A DNA stretch of 18,228 nt from CAZGHF01 sp043797305 (GCA_043797305.1 JAZDPW010000008.1:1-18228), one strand, 5' to 3'; numbered from the stretch's first letter, positions 6,451 to 12,987 are shown. The notes: generated by a model not told the origin, from the letters alone. A program made the numbers and translations.

Positions 6451-6485
6451 GGGGGCGCTCCGACCATAAATCGGAGCGCCCCCTT
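6451..6485 (+). terminator. Intrinsic terminator after the small-protein gene
   Basis: GGGGGCGCTCCGA (6451-6463) and TCGGAGCGCCCCC (6471-6483) form a perfect 13-bp stem with a 7-base loop. Only a short T-run follows (TT), and the next promoter starts at 6484, so it may also insulate the two transcription units. Confidence 0.8.
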
Positions 6486-6511
6486 GACATTTATATTCCC
6501 GGCATTACTAT
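6484..6511 (+). promoter_or_regulatory. Promoter of the rplJ-rplL operon
   Basis: TTGACA (6484-6489), a 16-base spacer, then TACTAT (6506-6511), directly behind the preceding terminator. The expected start near 6518 places the whole L10 leader in the transcript. Confidence 0.75.
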
Positions 6512-6517
6512 GGATTC

Positions 6518-6603
6518 AATCCGTAGACAATAGGCATTTATAAGTCCTATCGAGGAGTAAACCTGATTTTGCTTTGTGTCTGCGGATAAGCCGCAGTTTT
6601 TTT
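6518..6603 (+). promoter_or_regulatory. Ribosomal protein L10 leader with attenuator
   Basis: The stretch CCGTAGACAATAGG (6521-6534) and CCTATCGAGG (6546-6555) matches the known L10-leader consensus (AGACAGNAGG ... CCTNNCGAGG), with TAGG pairing to CCTA to form the arm bound by the L10-L12 complex. A second hairpin, CTGCGG (6580-6585) with CCGCAG (6591-6596), is followed by seven Ts (6597-6603) directly abutting the rplJ ATG, so it looks like an intrinsic terminator at the start codon. Autoregulation by L10 through attenuation is the expected mechanism. Confidence 0.85.
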
Positions 6604-7107
6604 ATGGCTAAGACAAAGGAACAAAAAACAAAATCGATTGAGAGGGACGTGGAAGACCTGAAGAAAAGCAAAACCGTGCTTCTCGTCGATTTTACCGGTA
6701 CGCCGACCGGCCGCCTCAATGACTTGAGAAAAGTTGTCCGGGGGGCGGGCGGCGCTTTTCGGGTTATCAAAAAACGGCTTTTGAAGTTCGTTTTCGGCAA
6801 GGAGAACATTGATTTCGAGCCAAAGAATTTCAACGGCCAGGCCGGAGTCATTTTCTCGCCTCAGGAAGTTCTTGAAACGTCTTCCCTGGTTTACAAGGGC
6901 ATTAAGGGCACGGATACGTTTAGAGTTCTCGGCGGCTTCGATGTCGGCGGGAAGAAATTCATCGAAGGCGAGGAGATTGTTAAGCTGGGCAAGTTGCCGA
7001 GCAGGGAAGTGCTCTTGGGCCAGCTGGTCGGGATGATTTCCGCGCCAATCAGGATGTTTTTGTACGTATTAAACGAGAAATCAAAGCAAACGGTCGAAAA
7101 TAAATAA
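6604..7107 (+). CDS. rplJ: Large ribosomal subunit protein L10 (uL10)
   Basis: A 167-residue L10. The N-terminal RNA-binding domain shows the family pattern MAKTKEQKTKSIE, VLLVDFTGTP, LNDLRKVVRGAG and FRVIKKRLLKFVF. The C-terminal helix that recruits L7/L12 dimers follows ILGQLVGMISAPIRMFLYVL-like spacing and ends at residue 167. L10 forms the stalk base on 23S rRNA and also binds its own leader. The ATG at 6604 is chosen over upstream in-frame starts because it opens the conserved MAKT sequence and follows the leader; the earlier start would lie inside the attenuator hairpin. rplL follows eight bases after the stop, forming the conserved rplJ-rplL pair. Confidence 0.93.
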   Translation: MAKTKEQKTKSIERDVEDLKKSKTVLLVDFTGTPTGRLNDLRKVVRGAGGAFRVIKKRLLKFVFGKENIDFEPKNFNGQAGVIFSPQEVLETSSLVYKGIKGTDTFRVLGGFDVGGKKFIEGEEIVKLGKLPSREVLLGQLVGMISAPIRMFLYVLNEKSKQTVENK

Positions 7108-7115
7108 ACAAAACT

Positions 7116-7481
7116 ATGTCGGAAAAATTCAACGATATAATAGAAAAAATCGAAAAGCTGACAGTGGTGGAACTTTCGGAACTGGTGAAAACGCTGGAAG
7201 AAAAGTTCGGCGTTTCGGCAGCTATGGCGGCGCCCGCTTCCGCTGAAGCTTCGGAGAGTAAGGAAGAGAAAACTTCTTTTAACGTCATCTTGAAATCCGG
7301 CGGTGACCTGAAAATTAACGTCATTAAGATTATAAAAGAAGCTGCCGGCATCGGTCTTAAGGAAGCGAAGAATTTGGTTGAAGGCGCGCCGAAGACGGTG
7401 AAGGAAGGATTGAAGAAAGAAGAAGCGGAGGAACTGAAAAAGAAACTGGAAGAAGCGGGGGCGCAAGTGGAGATTCAGTAA
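7116..7481 (+). CDS. rplL: Large ribosomal subunit protein L7/L12 (bL12)
   Basis: A 121-residue L12. The N-terminal dimerisation helices (about 1-35: FNDIIEKIEKLTVVELSELV) are followed by a short Ala/Ser-rich hinge (MAAPASAEASESKEE) and the C-terminal domain with the diagnostic INVIKIIKEAAGIGLKEAK and VEGAPKTVKEGLKKEEAE helices that contact elongation factors. L12 dimers form the mobile stalk that stimulates factor-dependent GTP hydrolysis. It is cotranscribed with rplJ. The stop codon (7479-7481) lies inside the left terminal repeat of a 133-bp inverted-repeat element. No Shine-Dalgarno is visible before ATG 7116. Confidence 0.96.
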   Translation: MSEKFNDIIEKIEKLTVVELSELVKTLEEKFGVSAAMAAPASAEASESKEEKTSFNVILKSGGDLKINVIKIIKEAAGIGLKEAKNLVEGAPKTVKEGLKKEEAEELKKKLEEAGAQVEIQ

Positions 7482-7609
7482 ATTTCTTTCTCCTCATCAG
7501 CCGAAGTCTCCGAGGTAAATAAATTTAGCTCGTCCCCGGTAAATTTCCTATTCGCTCGTTAATTTATAGTTACCTCTTCGACGAGCTTCTTCGGAAAAAG
7601 AAATTTACT
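7477..7609. repeat. 133-bp MITE-like inverted-repeat element after rplL
   Basis: The ends are a perfect 13-bp inverted repeat: AGTAAATTTCTTT (7477-7489) and AAAGAAATTTACT (7597-7609). Further pairing runs inward, including GAGGTAAATAAATTTAGC against the complement of GCTCGTTAATTTATAGTTACCTC, so most of the element can fold into one long imperfect hairpin. It has no coding capacity. It could be a miniature inverted-repeat element or a long processing/termination hairpin for the rplJL transcript. Confidence 0.55.
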
Positions 7610-7635
7610 TCAGTGTTTATTTAATAAGGGAAATG

Positions 7636-7644
7636 TGCTACAAT
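7636..7644 (+). promoter_or_regulatory. Possible extended -10 promoter
   Basis: TG-C-TACAAT (7636-7644) is a good extended -10 box; the -35 region (TTTATT at 7616-7621) is weak. A start near 7651 would yield a very short RNA ending at the hairpin below, or read through into the tRNA region. Confidence 0.4.
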
Positions 7645-7653
7645 GCATATCAG

Positions 7654-7710
7654 AAAAAGGAGCTGTTCAAGATCCGGTGAGGGGATTGCAAACAGCGCCT
7701 TTTTTGTTTT
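7654..7710 (+). terminator. Intrinsic terminator with large loop, possible attenuator or short RNA
   Basis: AAAAAGGAGCTGTT (7654-7667) pairs with AACAGCGCCTTTTT (7691-7704) over 14 positions with one mismatch, leaving a 23-base loop, and is followed by TTTTTTGTTTT. It works as a terminator on the + strand. With the -10 box just upstream, it would define an RNA of about 55 bases; no known riboswitch family is recognised. Confidence 0.5.
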
Positions 7711-7721
7711 AATGAGGTCAG

Positions 7722-7796
7722 GCGCGATTAGCTCAGCCCCGAAGGGGCCCCTTTGGGGTGGTAGAGCGGTCGCCTCAGGCGACAGGTCGGGGGTTC
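7722..7796 (+). pseudogene. Broken tRNA gene, 5' part with palindrome insertions
   Basis: The 5' half of a tRNA is readable: acceptor GCGCGAT (7722-7728), TA, D-stem GCTC (7731-7734) with AG, then TGGTA and GAGC (7764-7767). The D-loop is split by a 22-base double palindrome (7737-7758). The anticodon arm is replaced by the palindrome GTCGCCTCAGGCGAC (7769-7783), which leaves a 5-base loop and no normal anticodon. The T-stem start GGGGG and TTC (7789-7796) are followed by AT-rich sequence, so the T-loop and 3' acceptor strand are missing. A matching 3' acceptor strand, ATCGCGC, occurs at 13031-13037. Not a functional tRNA as it stands. Confidence 0.7.
7737..7758. repeat. Double palindrome inserted in a tRNA D-loop
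   Basis: CCCCgaaGGGG (7737-7747) is followed directly by CCCCtttGGGG (7748-7758). The same 22-base unit, differing at two positions, occurs inside rsmH at 17817-17838. It separates the conserved AG and TGGTA parts of the tRNA D-loop. Confidence 0.8.
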
Positions 7797-7823
7797 TTTT
7801 AAATAAAACCAATTTAAATTTAC

Positions 7824-7897
7824 GGGCGTGTAGCTCAGCTGGTTAGAGCGTTCCGTTCACATCGGAAAGGTCTCCCGTTCGAATCGGGACACGCCCA
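7824..7897 (+). tRNA. tRNA-Val (anticodon CAC)
   Basis: A complete 74-base cloverleaf. Acceptor GGGCGTG (7824-7830) pairs with CACGCCC (7890-7896), discriminator A at 7897. D-arm GCTC/GAGC with loop AGCTGGTTA. Anticodon stem TTCCG/CGGAA (7851-7855/7863-7867) with loop TTCACAT, so the anticodon at 7858-7860 is CAC, reading GUG (Val). T-arm TCCCG/CGGGA with loop TTCGAAT. CCA is not encoded and must be added after transcription. Confidence 0.95.
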
Positions 7898-7900
7898 CAT

Positions 7901-7945
7901 ATGTTCTACGTTTATGTTTTGCGCAGTTTGAAAAACAGTCGCAAT
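7901..7945 (+). pseudogene. GIY-YIG endonuclease remnant
   Basis: The first ~15 codons after the tRNA read MFYVYVLRSLKNSRN, which matches the start of the GIY-YIG domain of small single-domain endonucleases (UPF0213-like), including the YVYVLRS strand. After that the frame no longer resembles the family and lacks the YIG/YVG half, the catalytic Arg and Glu. Such genes are commonly seen beside tRNAs in CPR genomes, from general knowledge. This looks like a decayed copy. Confidence 0.6.
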
Positions 7946-8016
7946 TGCGCCAGAATTGAAATAAATCGGTCTCTCGGTTGTATTAATTGTAGGGAGGCGC
8001 GTTTACCACATTACGT

Positions 8017-8559
8017 ATGGATGACAGAAGCGACGAGGAGATTGCGTCAGCAGTTCAAGGAGGAGACGCCGAATCCTTTGCTCTTTTAATTGAGCGTTAC
8101 GAAGCGAAGATGATGCGTTACGCCAATAAATTTTTTCTCAACAAAGTGGACACGGAAGACGCCGTTCAGGACATTTTTTTGAAAGCGTACGCGAACATCC
8201 GCAGTTTCGACGCAAAAAGGAGGTTTTCTCCCTGGCTTTACCGCATTGCTCATAATGAGTTTATTAATGTCATTAAGAAGAAAAGCCGAGAACCCCTTTC
8301 ATTTTTTTCCTTTGACAGCCTTTTACCTCACTTATCATCCGAAGACAACGCGGATGATGGAGCGGTAAAACGGGAAGTATTGGACGCACTGAACCGGTCG
8401 TTGAACAAACTCAGCGTTTTATATCGGGAGCCTCTCATACTGCGTTATTTTGAGGATATGAGTTATCAGGAAATTGCTGAAGTGCTCAAGGTACCGGTTT
8501 CGACAGTCGGTATTCGGTTGAGGCGGGGCCAGCAAATTTTGAAGGAATCAATGGTTTGA
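8017..8559 (+). CDS. RNA polymerase sigma factor, ECF (sigma-70 family)
   Basis: A 180-residue ECF-type sigma factor with only regions 2 and 4. Region 2 (about residues 8-80) has ALLIERYEAKMMRYA, the core-binding helix DTEDAVQDIFLKAYANI and the -10 reading helix PWLYRIAHNEFINVIKKK. Region 4 (about 125-178) has LNKLSVLYREPLILRYFED and the helix-turn-helix MSYQEIAEVLKVPVSTVGIRLRRG that reads the -35 element. Such factors are normally held inactive by a membrane anti-sigma factor; the next gene encodes a membrane protein starting within a few bases. ATG 8017 gives the expected N-terminus. A weak AGGGAGG lies about 20 bases upstream, too far to be a good Shine-Dalgarno. It probably governs this cluster, including MacAB. 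Confidence 0.9.
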   Translation: MDDRSDEEIASAVQGGDAESFALLIERYEAKMMRYANKFFLNKVDTEDAVQDIFLKAYANIRSFDAKRRFSPWLYRIAHNEFINVIKKKSREPLSFFSFDSLLPHLSSEDNADDGAVKREVLDALNRSLNKLSVLYREPLILRYFEDMSYQEIAEVLKVPVSTVGIRLRRGQQILKESMV

Positions 8560-8561
8560 TT

Positions 8562-9323
8562 ATGGAAGAAGAAAAGAAAGAAAAAACAATAAAGGAAAGC
8601 ATTGTAGCAAAAATAAAAAGCGGCGAGGTACGCATGCGGCCGCGGTGGCATTTTATTCTCGAAACTCTTTTGGTCATTGTGGGAATAATGATTGTCGTTT
8701 TGGCGTTGCTTTATCTCGTGAGTTTCTCTCTTTTCATTCTCCGGCAAAACGGCGTTTGGTTCGTTACGGCTTTTGGCTCTCGCGGGATTGGCCGGTTTTT
8801 CGCGTCTCTTCCGTGGATTATTATCCTCTCAGGCGTCGTTTTCGTGGCGATTTTGGAAATTTTAGCGAGAAGGTATTCGTTTGTTTATCGGAAACCGCTT
8901 CTTTATTCTTTAATCGGTATAGTAGTGATTGTCTCGGCCGGCGGCTTTTTCGTATCGCGCGTCGGTATCCACGAAAAGTTTTTCCGACTGGCCGAAGAAA
9001 AGAGGTTGCCGATTGGCGGAGCGCTTTATGAAAGATACGGTATGCGGGATTTTGAAGACGTTTATCCGGGAACTTTTGTCGCCACTACTACCGAGGGTTT
9101 CCAGTTGACCGGTCCAGACGGAAAAACTTTCACGGTGAAACTGTCTCCTCGCACGCGTTTTCCCTTTGGCGCTGAATTCGTTTCCGGGGACAACGTTGTG
9201 GTGCTAGGCGATAGGGAAGGAGATGTTATCGATGCTTTCGGCGTCCGGAGAATCGAAGACAAAACGGTTATTTTCCGGATGCGTCCGCCGCGGGATTCAA
9301 TGTTTCCTCCTCATCCGTTCTAA
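8562..9323 (+). CDS. Membrane protein, candidate anti-sigma factor
   Basis: A 253-residue protein with a short charged cytoplasmic N-terminus (about 1-30), three hydrophobic helices (roughly 31-58, 82-100, 110-130), and a C-terminal domain of ~120 residues predicted outside the membrane. That domain is beta-rich (VYPGTFVATTTEGFQLTGPDGKTFTVKLSP, then GDNVVVLGDREGDVIDAFGVRRIED). It lacks the HxxxCxxC zinc motif of ZAS anti-sigma domains. The place right behind an ECF sigma gene argues for an anti-sigma or sensor role; this is inference. Start: ATG 8562 lies two bases after the sigma stop; TTG 8556 overlaps the stop and is nine bases after GAAGGA (8541-8546), so it is a real alternative. The gap to macA is 16 bases. 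Confidence 0.7.
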   Translation: MEEEKKEKTIKESIVAKIKSGEVRMRPRWHFILETLLVIVGIMIVVLALLYLVSFSLFILRQNGVWFVTAFGSRGIGRFFASLPWIIILSGVVFVAILEILARRYSFVYRKPLLYSLIGIVVIVSAGGFFVSRVGIHEKFFRLAEEKRLPIGGALYERYGMRDFEDVYPGTFVATTTEGFQLTGPDGKTFTVKLSPRTRFPFGAEFVSGDNVVVLGDREGDVIDAFGVRRIEDKTVIFRMRPPRDSMFPPHPF

Positions 9324-9339
9324 ATACGGTTTGTATTAA

Positions 9340-10998
9340 ATGTTCAAGAACGTACTGCATAAAACTAAAAAGTTCATTATCGGGCATAAGATTATAGGCG
9401 GCGTCCTTGCGGTTATAATCGTCGGCGCGGGTTATCTCGGTTATCGGGCTTTCACCGGCGATTCTGCGAGCACCCGCTATGTTCTTGCGGCCGCCAGCAA
9501 AGGGACGATTGTCGTATCGGTTTCGGGCAGTGGGCAGGTTTCAGCTTCAAACGAGGTGAGCATAACGCCGAAAGTTTCTGGCGACGTGGTTTATGTCGGA
9601 GTAGAGAACGGAGCGGAAGTAAAAGCGGGTTCGCTTATTGTCCAGATAGATGCCGGGGAAGCCCAGAAAACCGTAAGAGACGCCGAAATGAGCTTGGAAA
9701 GTGCCGAGCTTTCCCTTGAAAAATTCAGGTTTGAAAACTCGGAAGAAAAGATGAAGTCGGATTTGACCAAAACCTACGACGACGGTTTTAACGTCGTTGC
9801 CAATGCTTTCCTCGACTTGCCCGTGATAAAGTCAGGGCTGACAAGTGTTCTTTTCGGCAGCAATTTCAATACCAGTCAGTCCAATATCGACTACTATGCC
9901 GGTTCGGCTTCGACTTATGACGAGAAAGCGTCGCTCTATCGTGATAATGCCTATGAGGCTTATCAAGCCGCCCGCGCCGCTTACGACGCTAACTTCGAGA
10001 ATTACAAGTCGGAAACAAGATTTTCCGAAGCCGGCGCAATTGAATCGCTCATTAATGAAACCTACAATACGACAAAATTCGTTGCCGAGGCGGTGAAAAG
10101 CGCCACCGACTTGATTCAATTTTATCAGGATAAGTCGGTTGAGCATAACATTACCCCCAAATCTTTATCCGACACTCACATCACCAGTTTGAATACCTAC
10201 ACCGGTCAAGCCAGCAATCATCTCTTGAGCCTGTTTTCCGTGGTTCAATCGATCCAGGACGCCAAGGATGCTTTCGTGAAAGCCGACTTCGATTTGCGGT
10301 CGCAGGAACTTTCCGTTAAACAGCGCGAGAATTCACTTCTGGACGCGAAAGAAAAGCTTGCCGATTATTACGTTCGGGCGCCGTTTGGCGGCGTCATAAC
10401 GGGTTTGAGCGTAAAAAAGAGCGACTCCGTTTCCTCCGCTTCGACGTTGGGGACGCTGATTACCAAAAACAAGGTGGCTGAAATATCCCTCAACGAAGTC
10501 GATGTGGCGCAGGTGAAAACCGGTGAGAAGGTCACCCTTGCTTTCGATGCCGTTCCCGACCTGACTATCGCTGGTGAGGTCGCGGAAGTCGATGCGGTCG
10601 GCACGGTTTCCCAGGGCGTTGTCACTTATATCGTCAAGATTGTTTTCAATGCACAAGACGAGAGAATAAAACCGGCGATGAGCGTTTCGGCGGATATTGT
10701 TACCGAAACTAAAGCTGACATTCTTGTGGTTCCGAATTCGGCGGTTAAAATTCAAAACAACAAGTCTTTTGTGGAGGTTCTGGTCGGAGATGTCGCTTCG
10801 GGAGTGCCACGTCGTCAAAGCGTCGAAACCGGCATCTCGAACGACGAGTTTACCGAGATTGTTTCCGGCTTGAACGAGGGAGACGCCGTTGTGGTCCGGA
10901 CGGTGCAAGGAAGTGCTTTGCCGACGAGCTCTGTGAACCAGCAGAACAGTAACGGCGGACTCCCTGCGTTTGGGGGCGGGGTCAGAATTTTAAGATGA
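9340..10998 (+). CDS. HlyD/MacA-type efflux adaptor protein
   Basis: A 552-residue membrane-fusion/adaptor protein. An N-terminal membrane anchor (about 15-38) is followed by the first half of the lipoyl/barrel-sandwich domain (VSITPKVSGDVVYVGVENG), a long helical coiled-coil region (about 115-340), and the second lipoyl half (YVRAPFGGVITGL). The beta-barrel and membrane-proximal domains follow (EVDVAQVKTGEKVTLAFDA, VPNSAVKIQNNKSFVEVLVG). It is much longer than E. coli MacA (~370), mainly in the helical part. In diderms such proteins bridge inner pump and outer channel; CPR cells are thought to lack a typical outer membrane, so here it may gate substrate in the wall zone. Its TGA overlaps the ATG of the ATPase gene (ATGA), showing translational coupling. 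Confidence 0.88.
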   Translation: MFKNVLHKTKKFIIGHKIIGGVLAVIIVGAGYLGYRAFTGDSASTRYVLAAASKGTIVVSVSGSGQVSASNEVSITPKVSGDVVYVGVENGAEVKAGSLIVQIDAGEAQKTVRDAEMSLESAELSLEKFRFENSEEKMKSDLTKTYDDGFNVVANAFLDLPVIKSGLTSVLFGSNFNTSQSNIDYYAGSASTYDEKASLYRDNAYEAYQAARAAYDANFENYKSETRFSEAGAIESLINETYNTTKFVAEAVKSATDLIQFYQDKSVEHNITPKSLSDTHITSLNTYTGQASNHLLSLFSVVQSIQDAKDAFVKADFDLRSQELSVKQRENSLLDAKEKLADYYVRAPFGGVITGLSVKKSDSVSSASTLGTLITKNKVAEISLNEVDVAQVKTGEKVTLAFDAVPDLTIAGEVAEVDAVGTVSQGVVTYIVKIVFNAQDERIKPAMSVSADIVTETKADILVVPNSAVKIQNNKSFVEVLVGDVASGVPRRQSVETGISNDEFTEIVSGLNEGDAVVVRTVQGSALPTSSVNQQNSNGGLPAFGGGVRILR

Positions 10999-11735
10999 TT
11001 CGGACGGAAAACATCACGAAAGTTTATAGAACGGGCTTTTCGAGAAACCCCGCCCAGACGATAGAGACTCCCGCCTTGAAAGATGTGAGTTTTGCCATTG
11101 AGGATGGGGAATTCGTGGCTATTATGGGGCCTTCAGGGTCGGGCAAATCGACGCTGATGCATATTATCGGCTGTCTCGACACGCCGACGGGCGGCAGGTA
11201 TTTCTTGGATGGTCGCGATGTCTCGGGGTTTTCCGATGACGAACTGGCCGATATTCGCAACCGGAAAATCGGTTTTGTGTTTCAATCCTTCAATCTTTTG
11301 CCGCGGGCAACCGTTATGCGCAACGTAATGCTCCCTCTCGTTTATGCCGGTGTTTCAAGGCAGAAACGCGAAGAAGAAGCGATAAAAGCACTTAGCGACT
11401 CCGCTTTCCCCCAAGAATTTTGGAATTACCGCTCCAATGAACTCTCGGGCGGGATGATGCAAAGGGTTGCCATTGCTCGGGCTCTCGTCAACAATCCGAA
11501 GCTTATTCTTGCCGACGAACCGACGGGGAATCTTGATACTGAAACCGGTGAAATCGTTCTCGGCACTTTTCAAAGGCTTCACCGGGAACAAGGCCGGACC
11601 GTCGTTCTCATTACTCATGAATTACATATTGCCGAGCACGCCGAGCGCATTATTCACATTCGCGACGGAAAAGTTGTGGATGACGATAAGGCAAAAAATC
11701 ATCGGCTCATAAAAAATCATTCACCGTCAATATGA
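10995..11735 (+). CDS. MacB/LolD-type ABC transporter ATPase
   Basis: A 246-residue ABC ATPase with every core motif: Walker A GPSGSGKST (residues 45-53), Q-loop in FVFQSFNLLPRATV, signature LSGGMMQR near residue 150, Walker B LILADEPTGNLD near 170, and the H-loop LITHE near 205. The phrase MRNVMLPLVYAGVSR and DEPTGNLD place it in the MacB/LolD/FtsE group that powers mechanotransmission-type permeases. It hydrolyses ATP at the inner face for the permease encoded next. Both its ends overlap neighbours by ATGA junctions (10995-10998 and 11732-11735), so adaptor, ATPase and permease are expected in fixed ratio. Confidence 0.95.
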   Translation: MIRTENITKVYRTGFSRNPAQTIETPALKDVSFAIEDGEFVAIMGPSGSGKSTLMHIIGCLDTPTGGRYFLDGRDVSGFSDDELADIRNRKIGFVFQSFNLLPRATVMRNVMLPLVYAGVSRQKREEEAIKALSDSAFPQEFWNYRSNELSGGMMQRVAIARALVNNPKLILADEPTGNLDTETGEIVLGTFQRLHREQGRTVVLITHELHIAEHAERIIHIRDGKVVDDDKAKNHRLIKNHSPSI

Positions 11736-12949
11736 AATTAGGAGATATTGCGCAGGAAACATATATGGCTTTTACCGCCAATAAGGTGAGGTCCGGTCTC
11801 ACGATTCTCGGTATCGTCATTGGCATCGGTTCCGTCATCGCCATGGTTTCCATCGGTGAGGGGACTGCCGGCTCGATTGAAGCAAATATCACAAGTTTGG
11901 GTTCCAACCTACTTACCGTTTCTCCGGGTGCGGCACAGGGGGACAGGGGATTCGTTTCTCTCGGTCGCGGTTCGGTACAGAGTCTGACCAAAGACGACGC
12001 CGATGCACTTCGCGGCATTTCGGGAGTTACCTATGTTTCGCCGGAATACCAGGGGAGATTTCAAATTGTTTCTCAAACCGGAAACAATACCAATGCGACC
12101 GTAGTCGGCGCTACGTCGGAATATGTTTCAGTTCATAATGCCTTCGTTCTACAGGGCTTATTCGTTACCGACCAGCAAGTTCGAAGTTTGGGTCGCGTTG
12201 CGGTGCTTGGGTCCACCGTGGCGCAGGACCTTTTTGAAGAAGAGAGTCCGATGGGGAAGACAATCCGTATCAACAACGCTAATTTTAAAGTCATCGGTGT
12301 TTTGGAAACCAAAGGCGGTTCGTCTTTCCAGAGTTCGGACAATATGGTTTTTATTCCTCTCACTTCCATGCAGAAGATACTTGCCGGCGCCGATTATCTT
12401 TCGAGTATTGCCGTTTCGGTTTCGGAAAAAGAACAAATGGAGTTGGTCAAGGAAGAAGCGACATCACTGCTCATTGGAAGGCACCGCGTTTCGGCGGAAT
12501 CGCCCGACTTTTCAATTACTTCCCAGGAAGATATTCTCCAATCGCTCACGGAAGTTACCGATACTTTCACCGCTTTCCTCGCTGCGATAGCCGGCATTTC
12601 GCTTCTTGTCGGAGGCATTGGCATCATGAACATGATGCTTACGACCGTTACCGAGCGCACGCGCGAAATCGGTCTCCGTAAAGCCGTGGGTGCGAAGAGT
12701 CGGGACATCTCGATTCAATTCCTCACCGAGGCAGTCGTGCTCACTCTTTTAGGGGGGATAATCGGCGTCGGGCTGGGTTGGATTATTGCGATGCTCGTTT
12801 CTCATTTTGCGGACATCTCTACGAAGATTTCGGTACAGTCGGTGTTCCTCGCTTTCGGCGTGTCGGCTGCGATAGGAATCATTTTCGGTTATTATCCCGC
12901 TCGAAGAGCTTCGCAATTAAATCCTATTGAAGCATTGAGGTATGAATAA
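11732..12949 (+). CDS. MacB/FtsX-type ABC transporter permease
   Basis: A 405-residue permease with the type VII ABC (mechanotransmission) layout: one N-terminal membrane helix (SGLTILGIVIGIGSVIAMV), a large external MacB_PCD domain (about 45-275), and three C-terminal helices (about 283-303, 330-355, 365-390). Family phrases are VGGIGIMNMMLTTVTERTRE, IGLRKAVGAK and the terminal NPIEALRYE. With the preceding ATPase and adaptor it should form a MacAB-like exporter moving peptides, lipopeptides or similar from the outer face; the substrate is unknown. Sigma-factor linkage suggests induction by envelope stress. The gene starts in an ATGA overlap and ends at the edge of a tRNA fragment. Confidence 0.93.
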   Translation: MKLGDIAQETYMAFTANKVRSGLTILGIVIGIGSVIAMVSIGEGTAGSIEANITSLGSNLLTVSPGAAQGDRGFVSLGRGSVQSLTKDDADALRGISGVTYVSPEYQGRFQIVSQTGNNTNATVVGATSEYVSVHNAFVLQGLFVTDQQVRSLGRVAVLGSTVAQDLFEEESPMGKTIRINNANFKVIGVLETKGGSSFQSSDNMVFIPLTSMQKILAGADYLSSIAVSVSEKEQMELVKEEATSLLIGRHRVSAESPDFSITSQEDILQSLTEVTDTFTAFLAAIAGISLLVGGIGIMNMMLTTVTERTREIGLRKAVGAKSRDISIQFLTEAVVLTLLGGIIGVGLGWIIAMLVSHFADISTKISVQSVFLAFGVSAAIGIIFGYYPARRASQLNPIEALRYE

Positions 12950-12987
12950 CACGTAAGAAGTCGGGGGTTCGAATCCTCCTGAGCCCA
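12946..12987 (+). pseudogene. 3' half of a tRNA gene
   Basis: After the permease stop the sequence reads as the 3' side of a tRNA: anticodon-stem strand GTAAG (12953-12957), variable loop, T-arm GGGGG/CCTCC (from 12963) with loop TTCGAAT, acceptor strand TGAGCCC (12980-12986) and discriminator A. The 5' half (acceptor GGGCTCA, D-arm) is absent because the permease gene lies there. The stretch GTCGGGGGTTC (12960-12970) is identical to 7786-7796 in the broken tRNA upstream. Confidence 0.65.

Noticed and set aside
7722..7796. A functional tRNA with an extended D-loop
   Set aside because: The anticodon loop has only five bases and the T-loop and 3' acceptor strand are missing, so it cannot form a complete cloverleaf.
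7643..7846. Short open frame across the tRNA region
   Set aside because: It runs through the terminator, the broken tRNA and into tRNA-Val, with no protein resemblance.
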